Assembly (NCBI GenBank): GCA_029339195.1 | Contig: JAPTJF010000255.1 | Location: forward strand, 1,769 to 65,768 | Reading direction: 5' to 3' | DNA length: 64,000 nucleotides | From: Micractinium sp. NFX-FRZ | Lineage: Eukaryota > Chlorophyta > Trebouxiophyceae > Chlorellales > Chlorellaceae | Shown here: one piece after another, positions 45,638 through 64,000 of the stretch | How positions within the stretch are numbered: the stretch's first letter is position 1 | How the letters are laid out: every line of letters starts with the position of its first letter | Translations under genes and position numbers: made by a program | The notes under the pieces: model-generated | What the model was told of the DNA's origin: nothing | The model's input: the letters and a program-made list of their open reading frames with translations, nothing else | Databases searched by the model: none

Positions 45638-46249
45638 TCACAGCTTCAGGGCGGTGGCCAGGCCGAGGAGTTCACGAGGCACCTCTGGCAGGTAGCAGCC
45701 CGACAGGTCGACTTGGCTCAGGGCCCCTAGAGATCACAGGTGCTCCCAGCCTCCGTGCAGGCCAGGGCTGTTGCGCACGCTGAGGGAGCACAGCGCGGTG
45801 AGGGAGCTGAGCGCTGGGGGCAGCGTGGTGAGGCGGTTGCTGTTGAGCGCCAAGCGGGTCAGCTGATCCAACCCCTGCGGCCGCTCTAGCCCGCCCAGCG
45901 GCTCGCTCCAGTACGTGTCCCCGTTGCCAGAGGCGGCCAGGGAGCACAGCGCGCGCAGGCGGGTGAGCACCGGTGGTAGGTCATGCAGGCTGCAGGAGGC
46001 GAGCTCGCTGAGCTGGCGGGCCGCCGCCCCTGCCAGCCTGTCGACAAGCCCAGACAAGAGGGAGCGGTTGAAGGGCAGGCGCAGGGCGGCCAGGGCGGGC
46101 AGGCCATTGCCGGGGCCCGCGCTCCAGCCATCCTCCAAGCCGCACTGCACAAGCTCCAGGCGAGTGAGGCCAGTATGCGCCAGGATTGCATCAAACTGCG
46201 GCTTGCCGACCTGCTGGGAGGAGAGGTACAGGCTCGCCAGTGCAGGCAC
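45638..46249 (-). pseudogene. Leucine-rich-repeat protein fragment with in-frame stop
   Basis: The frame begins after an acceptor-like CTGCAG at 46250 and encodes LRR units: LTRLELVQCGLEDGW, LPALAALRLPFN, LPPVLTRLRALCSLAASGN, LDQLTRLALNSNRLTTLPP and LTALCSLSVRNSPGLHGG. A TGA at 45736-45734 interrupts it. The same frame then resumes with LGALSQVDLSGCYLPEVP and LLGLATALKL before a second stop at 45640-45638. The N-terminal exons are missing, because the sequence immediately beyond carries a polyketide-synthase exon on the other strand. It is either a broken gene or one reading through UGA; truncation at both features favours a pseudogene. Confidence 0.6.
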
Positions 46250-46314
46250 TGCAGGCAGAGGAGGGTGCTCAGTGCGTGCGGGTCAGAGGCTGCGGCGAGG
46301 AGGCGGGCACCAGC

Positions 46315-48803
46315 ATGGCGCAGCCCAGCGCCACCGCCGTGGCAGTGGGCATTGCCTCGGCTGAGTACAACAACTACATTGTGCCTCGGTTCACCACCGG
46401 TGTGAGCGCCTACAGCTCCACCGGTGGTGCTCTCTCCGTGGCCAGCGGCCGGCTGAGGTGAGACTGGTTCAAAGAGGGTAGAGCAGCTGATGCGGTCGCA
46501 TTTGTGCCCACGGTAGCTGACAGTGGGCTGGCCTGCCTGCAGCTCCCTCAACTGCACAGATGAGCACAACCACCCTGCCTGCCGCAATCAACACGCATCC
46601 TCCATCCTCCCTCCCTCCCTCCCTCCCTCCCTCCTTACTCCATATGCAGCTACACGTTTGGCTTCAGGGCCCCGCTGTCAGCGTGGACACCACCTGCTCC
46701 TCCTCCCTGGTGGCCTCACACATCGCTGTGGGCAACCTGTTCAGCGGCGTGTCCACCGGAGGGCTGGCGGCGGGCGCGGGTCTGCTGCTGTCGCCAGGCA
46801 CCACGGGTGAGGGGGCTGCGTAAGGGGGGCTTTGACGACTCGGCCTTTGCAAAACGTATTGCTGCCGTGTGGGGATGCCAGGTGCCATGTTGTCTGAGGC
46901 TGATCGTCAAGCCTCCATGTGCTAGATGTTGCGCGTCTGACATTGGCCTGTGTGTCCCCTGCCACGCCCCTGCCCCGCCCGGCTGCAGCCATGTTCCACA
47001 AGGCCGGCATGCTGGCAGCCGACGGGCGCTGCAAGACGCTGGATGCATCAGCCGACGGCTACGTGCGCGGCGAGGCAGTGGGAGCGCTCCTGCTGCAGAC
47101 CCTGCACTCCGCAGCAGCCACCCATGCTCTGGCGCTGTTTGCGGGCAGCGCCGTCAACCAGGACGGGCGCAGCAGCAGCCTGACGGCGCCCAATGGGCCC
47201 AGCCAGCAGGAGGTGATGCGTGGCGCTCTGGCCTTTGCCCGCCTGGCACCTGCTGACGTTTCACACCTCCAGATGCATGGCACGGGCACGCCCCTGGGCG
47301 ACCCCATTGAGATGGGGGCGGCAGCTGCGGTGCTTGTGGATGGAAGCCGCAGGGCGGCACCCTTGGCGGCCAGCACAGCCAAGGCGTGTATTGGGCACAC
47401 CGAGGCGGCTGCCGGCGTGATGGGCATCACGCATGCTGGAGTGGCGTTGTCACACCAGCTCACGCACGGTAAGCTGTAGAATTGACAAGTGGCAATGTGC
47501 ACAGCTGCGAAACATGCCTAGGATAGTGTTGACATGGTTGATATCATGGGTCCTTGTATGTGCTCTGTCCTTTGTGCTGCATCAGATACAAGTTGCACCT
47601 CACCTGCACACTGTTGCATCCTCGGTCAATCAACCTGCAGGCATCCCGCACCTGGCAACGGTCAACAGCCACGTGGCAGCCATCCTGGACATGTCAGCCG
47701 CCAAGTCAGCAACGCCAGGCTGGCACCTGCCCCGCCTGACGTCTGCCGCAGTGGCGCCCGCCGGCAGCGGTACCGCCATGGGCATCAGCTCCTTTGCCTT
47801 CCAGGGCACCAATGCCCACGCCCTGCTGCAGCAGCAGGTTGCTACGGCGGCTGCCACCACGCCAGCGGTTGAGCTGACGATGTGGAGCAGGCAGCGCGTG
47901 TGGGTGGCACCCCCGGCCCACATCCTCCTGCAGACAGCGGCCGCCTCTGGCGGCGGCCGCTTTGCGCGGCGGCAGGCGGCAGCGGTGGCCCTGGAGGCTC
48001 GGCTGGGCGTGCCCAAGCTGGCATCCCTGTGGCAGCACAGCGTGCTAGGCCTGGCTGTCTTCCCAGCCACCGCTTTCATCGAGATGGCAACAGGCGCCAG
48101 CAGGCAGCTGCTGAACAGCAACGACCTTGCGGGCAGCGCGCTGCGCTCTGCCGTCTTTGCCACCCCTCTGCCCCTGCCGCACGTGACAGCCTCTGGCGTG
48201 CGCGTGCGCTGCATGGTGCAGGCGGCGGCAGGCAGCTTTGAGGTCGGCTCAGCTGCGGGCGCAGCGCAGCAGTACCGCACGCACTTCTATGCCACCCTGG
48301 CCTCTGTGCGGGCAGCAAGCGGCGCTCCCTACTCGCCGGCTGCCGCTGGGATGAGCATCGCTCGCTCCGCTATGGCAGCAGTGCTGGGCGGCAGCAGCAC
48401 TGCCAGCTTGGCAGCTTCCGCCCGCCTGGCGGTTGCACGGGTGGTTGCCCCTCAGGACCAGCTGGGCATGACTGTGCACCCTGCTGTGTCAGAGGCAGCC
48501 ATGCATGTGGCGGCAGCCCACCAGAGGCAGCAGAAGGCCCTGAGCGTGGCAGCGCGCATCGAAGCCATGCACGTGCCTCTCCCCCAGCCTGTGCCAGATC
48601 AGCACGTGTGGGCAAGCAGCCTGGTGGTAGCGGCCTCCGCGGCTGCGGCGGCTGCAGGCAACGGCGGCAGCCGGCAGGAGCAGCAGCTGGTGGGCAGCGG
48701 GGGCACGGCCATTGCGTGTGGGTGCGCTAGGTTCCGGGCTGGAGTGGCGTGCCGAACAGCGGCTTTCTACACTTGCTGTCTTTTGAACATATCGTGGACT
48801 TGA
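46315..48803 (+). pseudogene. Type I polyketide synthase fragment (partial KS and DH)
   Basis: Blocks 46315-46457, 46650-46806, 46989-47468 and 47641-48803. Seen: the KS middle (VGIASAEYN ... GGALSVASGRL), the active-site Cys in SVDTTCSSSLVA, the KS signature GRCKTLDASADGYVRGEAVG, the catalytic His motifs HGTGTPLGDPIE and KACIGHTEAAAG (usual KSNIGHxEAAAG), then SFAFQGTNAHALL. A dehydratase N-half follows with WQHSVLGLAVFPATAFIEMA, and no acyltransferase lies between. Broken: the first 130 or so KS residues are absent; one base is missing between SYTFG and LQGPAVSVD (about 46660), so exons 1 and 2 do not join in frame; homology stops near 48720. Trebouxiophyte algae carry giant modular PKS genes, and this looks like a displaced module piece. 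Confidence 0.75.
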
Positions 48804-49364
48804 ACTTGTGCCGTTTGATGCAGTTGAATCGAGATCAAGGACTCCTCGGAGGGCGCCAGGCAGCAAGGAAGTTGACAGGGCACGAACAGCAGGCAGCTCG
48901 GCCGCACAAATGCGTCCCCTCCGAACCAAGGCAGAGTGGTCAGGCCATAAGGGAGAGGCTAAATTGAGTGCAGACAAACGATGTGCATGTTAAAAATGCA
49001 CGTGTGCGCACGATGCCTGGGCAAGCTGGTTCCAAGGGCGATTAGTGCGCTGCACCGCCTGGCGCCCAGTGCGCTCTCATTGCCGCCGGCCTGCGGTTGA
49101 GCTCGTCCATTGGGGTAACCATGCGTGCAGAAACAAAGAGCCTGCCATGCTACGATTCTGACATACATGTTGTTCTGCAGACGGGTCAAAACGTTAGCGC
49201 CATGGCAAAGGGTGAGTGTCGGCATGCAAGGCGGGCGGGAAGGCGGGTGACGGAGACATACTTCTTTCCATCTGCCCATACAGAACCTAGGAGGCCTGGT
49301 ACGTAAGCCCCTCCAGTGCCAACGCCCCCGCCTGCCGCCCCCAAACGTCTGGTTGCTGTTGACC
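48804..49364. other. Intergenic region, nothing recognised
   Basis: Follows the PKS fragment and precedes the RING gene. Open frames here lack motifs. Confidence 0.45.
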
Positions 49365-51073
49365 ATGCGCCTTCTGCTGGCCCTGACCTTCCTCTGTGCG
49401 GCCGCCCCCCTGGCCCTCGGAGCGCCAGTGTGCGATGCGGACGGCAGCTGCAGGGAGATGATCGACATGAGCGATGGAGGGCAGAGGCTGAAGGAGCTGG
49501 TTGGCGCGCTCTTTTCTGGCAGGCCGATGCCTGGGTACCCCGCCCCGCCTCCCGCCCACACTCGACAGCGGCGGGCCTCCGGCACCCGCCCTTCCCCTCC
49601 GCCTGCCCCCACATTCACCCCCACCCCCCTCCCCGCTTTCCAGTCTCAGCATCGCTGCACATATCACATCCCTTTTGTGCACCTTGCCGGCCCACTGAGT
49701 TGGCCTTGCATGTACTGGGCTGCCCTCCTCCTTTCCCACGGTGTTCTCATGTTTGCCATCCCCGCTCGCCTAGTGCCGGGCGGGTTGTGGCTGCGCCGCC
49801 AACTGCAACTGCCAGCCATCCGGCGGGCCATTGAGCGGGCCAGCGCTGGGGGCAGGAAGGCGCAGCAGCAGCCCGCAGCAGCGCAGCCATCGCATGGAGC
49901 AGTCAGACGGCAGAAGCAGGCAGCCAAGGCTTGCAAGGGCAAGGTGTCGGGAGCCGGGTGCGCACCGGGCACACCGTCACAGCTGCCTGGTGAGCACCAG
50001 CGGCAGAAGGGGCCGAGCGGCGGGGCCATGAGCAGCACTGCTGGCACAGCGGGCAACGGCAGTGGCATGAGCCTGGCTGCACAGCAGGAGCCGGCGGCAT
50101 CTGCAGCCGGCAAGCCTTGCCAGCGTTTCGCAGGCAGCGAGCAGGCCGGCACCTCTGCGCATGCTGCCGTAGGCAGAGGAGAGCAGCAGGCACCTGCAAC
50201 TGCCAAGGAGCGATGCAAGGCGCCACTGCAAAACAGGTGCGCCACCGCCTTGGATGCAGGATGACCCTTCTGCCAGCAGACCCTTGTGACAGCGGCCGGC
50301 AGGCGGTAGCAGCCTGCATTTGCTGGCTCTGCTCGACCGGTGGGCGCTTCTACTGGCGACATGCAAATCGCCTCAGCCTTATCCAGTGCGTCCATTCCAC
50401 TCCATTCCACTTCAACCCCTGCGTGCCACTTGTGCAGGGAGGAGGAGCCAGGGGCAGAGGCAGGTGCTGCAGCCGCCCACCCGGACCCGGGCGCTGCAAG
50501 CAAGTCTGAGAAGCGTCGGCGCAAGAGGCAGCGGCAGCAGGCAGCAAGGCTGGCGGCGGCAAGCGGCTCAGCTGAGGCTACTGTTGGGTCTGGGGAGCCG
50601 CAGGCGCCTGTTGCATCCAAGGCAGATGATGCTGGGGCTTGCAGCCTGCCCTCTGTCCCCCAGCCTGCGCAATCGGGGACCGCAGCGCACACGGCGGCCT
50701 CACAGCAGCTGCAGCCTGAGACCCCAGTTCCAGCTGAGCGTGAGGAGCCCACCACACACTCGCCTGACACCATGCAGCACCTGGGCTGGCAGCATGCAGG
50801 GTCACTTGCCCCTGAGCCTGCCGGCTTCATGCCCACAGCTGCAGCTGTCAGCACAAACGCCGCCCCGCACCCGCCAGCAGCCGCATCCCAAACGAGTGCT
50901 GCATCTGCCTTGACGCCCCGCGCAAGACGCTGCTTGCGCCTTGCGGCCATGCTGCCACCTGCCTTGCCTGCACTCTGTCATTCCTTGACGCCGTGGAGGC
51001 GGGCGGGCCAAAGCCGCTGTGCCCACTGTGCCGCGAGCCGGTCAAGAGCTTCATCCGTCGCGCATGTGTGTAG
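49365..51073 (+). CDS. RING-finger protein with N-terminal signal peptide
   Basis: The ATG at 49365 gives a clear signal peptide (MRLLLALTFLCAAAPLALGA) and then VCDADGSCREMIDMSDGGQR. Downstream in the same strand are a basic, Gln/Ala-rich region (WLRRQLQLPAIRRAIERA ...) ending at an AG|GTGCGC donor near 50236, an exon from about 50443 with a basic run (KSEKRRRKRQRQQAARL), and a C-terminal RING: ECCICLDAPRKTLLAPCGHA, then CLACTL and LCPLCREPVKSFIRRACV with TAG at 51071-51073. The RING lies in another frame than the preceding block; an intron of about 71 nt ending at 50880 would fix this, as would a sequencing frameshift. Such proteins are usually E3 ubiquitin ligases; specificity unknown. Exon limits between 49500 and 49780 are uncertain. 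Confidence 0.55.
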
Positions 51074-51649
51074 CAGCTCTCGACTGCGACCAAGGAACCT
51101 CCCCTGTTTGTGCCTTCACACACATGTCATGGTCTTTTGCTAAGCGTGAGCGCCACAGCGCACAGCACAGAACTAGGAGTGGCAGCGAGGCGGGCATGTT
51201 GGTGCCAGGGCCGGCTCAACCCTAGCTCTTCCCATGTCAGCCAGAGGTCTTGTGGCACCCATACACTTGCCCACTCTGCATGTTGCCGGCCTGCATGTGC
51301 CCCCAAGCCGCGCAAAGGCAGCACCTTGTACAGCCATCCCCCTTGCTGCACCACTGGCTCCTGTGCATGGTGTTCTGGTGTGGTCAAGAGCTAACAGGGG
51401 CATGTCAGAGGAGGTGGCAGGAGCTGTTGGTGGCAGAATAGGCGTATGGTTGCGGATAACCGAGGCAGCAAGTGGAGCCTGGTAGGTACAAGGAAGGGTT
51501 GCATGTGGGTGCGCACGCTGGCGGTGCGCCATGCTTCGGCGCTCCTGGCAACGGCAGGCAGCTGCCAGTGCCCCAGTTATGCTGGGTGCTGCTGCTGCTG
51601 CTGCTGCGGGCAGCTCCCATTGGGAGGGCGTGCCTGGGTGGCTGGCTGC
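51074..51649. other. Convergent 3' flanks, RING gene / calmodulin
   Basis: No coding signal recognised between the two stops. Confidence 0.45.
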
Positions 51650-53359
<1,710 letters not shown>

Positions 53360-54390
53360 TGCGATGAATTGGCTGCGCACGGGGGGCAGGCGGGAAGGAG
53401 AAGGCGGGGGCGACAGACAGCAGCAGGAGGGGCGCAGAGGCGGGAGATGCCCCGCCCGCGCTGTGCTGCGCTTCACGGCGCCGCGCCGCAGCATGCAAGG
53501 CCATTCCCACCCAACAGGGACTGGTGAATGAGCCAGAGACACCGTATGCCATTCAACAGAGGTTCGCTAAAAAACCCAGGCAGTGGAGCAGCCGATAGAG
53601 GGCTGTGGTATGGGACAGCGGGTGTTGGACACTGCCGCTGCGGCCCGCCTCGGGTTGGCCCTCTCGGGTGAGCCAGTCCACCCCATGAAGCGTCCATGGC
53701 GCCTTGCGCACCAGCGGCTGCCTGAGAGGTCTCAGTACCCTCCCCATTAAGACGCCTGCCACCCCCACGTGTGCTGTGCCCCGCACGCCGCATCACCGTG
53801 CGTCAGGGCCTTTTCCCACTCCAAGACCAGCAATTGATTACAGCCGCGTATTTGGCAAGGACAGAGTAGCAAAAGGAAGGTGCAAACAAGCGGTAACGTG
53901 TCAATCAAAGAAGCAGAAGAAGCAGCAGAGGGTCAGGTTGGGGCGGCGGTGCAGAGGGGAGGCAGCTGGTGGGTGCTGGCACCCACAAGCCGCCGTGCCA
54001 CTCCCTAGCCAGCCAGCCCCGTCAAAGCAGTTCATTTCTTTGCGGATCCAGCGCAACGCGCAGCAGCGGCCGGTGCAGCGCCGGGAAGGACCCACAGCCC
54101 AACGCAGGGTGGGCACAGGGGGTTCATCTTGACGCTGCAGTCAGTTCACAGAGCTGGGTGTGGCTGGCAGGCTGCCCGCCTGCCTGCCCATCTGCCTGCC
54201 TGCCTGCCTGCTGCGCCAGAGCGGGCGGGGGGCGGGGCGGCACGGCACAGCACGCACAACAAGTTGTGCAGCTCCATGCCGCACTGTGGGGCACGCCCAC
54301 ATGCCCGCCCGCCCAGTCCAGCCAGGCGTGGGCAGGCTACAGCAGCCACACCAGCTCGGCCGCCTGTTCAGCCACGCGCTGCTCCTCCTG
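53360..54390. other. Calmodulin upstream region and SEC23 3' flank
   Basis: About 1 kb without a recognised gene. TGTAA on the minus strand at 53842-53838 may end SEC23. A CTGC/CTGCC run lies at about 54175-54212. Confidence 0.5.
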
Positions 54391-62438
<8,048 letters not shown>

Positions 62439-62821
62439 GTTGGCCCCAGGCGCCCCGTTTTACTGCAGTTGAATCCGATACCGAGCTGGGTGGGCCGCGT
62501 CAGGCGGCTGCTAGAGGCGCTGTCTTGGGTGTGACCGTGTTCGCGGCGCGCTGCCTTCTCGACGCCGTGCCCTCGGATGAGCACTGGCCGCGGGGAGCTG
62601 CCTTGAGGTGCCGAACGCTGAAACTAGCGACCCCCCAACTCTGCATCAGGCCAGCTGGGCATAGCAGGCAGCAGGGTCTGGGTGGCGCGAAAACCCCTGG
62701 CCCTGCCCAGCCGCCCAGCAACTGAGATCGACCCATCCCCTGCCTGTTATAGACTCTGACGGTCAGGGCGCCAGTGGCACAGCCTTGAGTTGAGGGGTCG
62801 CCCACGGTGGCTGGCGGGCAG
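62439..62821. promoter_or_regulatory. Divergent upstream region, SEC23 / SIN3
   Basis: 383 bp between the two start codons. No TATA box is evident; the region serves both genes. Confidence 0.5.
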
Positions 62822-64000
62822 ATGAAGCGCGCCAGGGATGAGCCGGCTGCAGGGCAGCCAGCTGCCAAGAAGGCTGCGGGCGGGTAAGGCAGCTGGGCCG
62901 TACTAGGCGCCTGACCTGCAGTTGTGGGGCATGGCTGGCCACTGCTCGCTGATGTGCGCTGCAGCTGGTCTGAAAGGCCTTGATATGCTGCCCACATGCG
63001 CCTGGGGGGGCGCACGATACCCAGAGGGGCGCCCAGGAAAAGCCCCAACTCAGGAGCTGGCGCCCCCGCCAGCCAGGCCGCTGCCTCGCACACACCCAAC
63101 GTGCACCCTGGGGCCTGCTCCCCCCGCCCACTGGCCCCCTGCACCACCCTGCAGTGAGGAGGAGCGGCGGGAGCGGCTGACCACCAACGACGCTCTGTCT
63201 TACCTGCGTGAGGTGAAGACGCGCTTTGCAAACAACAGGAAGGTTTACGACAGGCAAGTGTCGGGGGCTGGGGGACGTTCAGCACATTCAGCCTGCCACC
63301 ACAGAGGGGCCGTTGGGGTGCTCTGGGGGCCGTGGCTTGGCTGCAGCCGCTGCAGACTTGGTCTCGCTGTGCTTGCCGCCGCCGGCGTTGCCGGGGAGTC
63401 CGGACCCGCTGCTCTCAGCCCTGCAAGCGCCCTGGCCCCCCGTTCCTGCAGCTTCCTGGAGATTATGAAGCAGTTCAAGGCGCAGTCGTGAGTGCCGCTG
63501 CCGGGGAGAGCTGCCTCATGACTCCCCAAACGGGCTTTGCTGGGTGCACCCAAGCATGGCGGCTTGACTGGCCTGGGTCCCTCAAAACCTGCTTTTCGGG
63601 CGTGCATTTTGCGGCCGCGACCGCCCGGGAGTGGAGTGGCTCGGGTCGGCGGCTGACAGTCGCGTTTGCGCGCCAACGCGAGGGTTTTTTTCGCGCTCCC
63701 TCCATTCCCCCTGCTGTGCAGCATCGACACCACGGGCGTCATCGACAAGGTCAAGGACCTGTTCAAGGGCCACCCGGAGCTGATTCTGGGGTTCAACACC
63801 TTCCTGCCCAAGGTGCGGCGCCGGGCAGCCCGCTTCAAGGCCATGTGCCTGCTGCACGCCTCGGGTGCTGCCAGCCCACAGGCCACTTGATCTGACCTCC
63901 ACCCTTCTGGCCGCGATATGTGCAGGGCTACGAGATTCGTCTGGATGACGTCGCTCCAAACGTGCGCTCTTGGGAACCGCCGGTGCGTGCGTGCGGTTTG
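62822..64000 (+). CDS. SIN3: SIN3 transcriptional corepressor, N-terminal part
   Basis: SIN3 is the scaffold of Rpd3/HDAC histone-deacetylase complexes; its paired amphipathic helices bind repressors. Exons in phase: 62822-62883, 63155-63253, 63452-63487, 63722-63812 and 63926-63982, continuing past the window. The start [17 protein letters not shown] resembles plant SIN3-like N-termini. PAH1 is clear: [18 protein letters not shown], then [35 protein letters not shown] and [18 protein letters not shown]. The intron after 63253 has a GC donor (AG|GCAAGT); the only nearby GT would break the frame. The gene is truncated by the window edge, not by damage. Confidence 0.9.

Overview
The window is nuclear DNA of a GC-rich, intron-dense green alga, most likely a Chlorella-type trebouxiophyte. 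The coding part is split into many short exons with phase-consistent GT-AG (sometimes GC-AG) boundaries. The recognisable proteins are plant-type: plastid glucan water dikinase, mitochondrial galactonolactone dehydrogenase, a plastid-type DnaJ-ferredoxin and a chalcone-isomerase-like fatty-acid-binding protein. TGTAA poly(A) motifs of the green-algal kind follow several stops. I spliced ten genes by eye (glucan water dikinase, OTU1, GLDH, the small membrane protein, FAP, the ICMT-like protein, RPL19, DnaJ-ferredoxin, asparaginase, calmodulin) plus SEC23. In each the exon lengths sum to an intact reading frame.

Layout. 0-2.5 kb: three proline-rich exon modules of a pherophorin-like protein and a decayed LINE reverse-transcriptase relic. 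2.5-4.0 kb (+): an unidentified multi-pass membrane protein. 5.1-16.7 kb (-): glucan water dikinase, about 28 exons. 17.5-18.9 kb (+): an unidentified secreted protein. 19.4-22.3 kb (-): OTU1-type deubiquitinase. 22.7-27.8 kb (+): L-galactono-1,4-lactone dehydrogenase. 27.9-28.9 kb (+): a small membrane protein. 29.8-32.3 kb (-): chalcone-isomerase-like FAP. 33.4-34.5 kb (-): ICMT-family methyltransferase. 34.8-37.5 kb (+): ribosomal protein L19. 38.1-42.1 kb (+): DnaJ-ferredoxin. 43.1-44.9 kb (-): L-asparaginase. 45.6-48.8 kb: truncated LRR and type I polyketide synthase fragments. 49.4-51.1 kb (+): RING-finger protein. 51.7-53.4 kb (-): calmodulin. 54.4-62.4 kb (-): SEC23. 62.8 kb to the window edge (+): N-terminus of SIN3.

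The genes are mostly housekeeping and do not form a pathway cluster. Four adjacent pairs are divergent with compact shared upstream regions: GWD/secreted protein, OTU1/GLDH, ICMT/RPL19 and SEC23/SIN3.

The most unusual signal is architectural. At least a dozen introns contain one to three degenerate copies ('echoes') of the edge of the neighbouring exon together with its splice site, offset by about 60-240 bp. Other oddities are microexons of 5 and 9 nt in calmodulin and 5 nt in RPL19, exons consisting only of the start codon (RPL19, SEC23), four GC-AG introns fixed by reading frame, and a perfect 54-nt palindrome inside a GWD intron.
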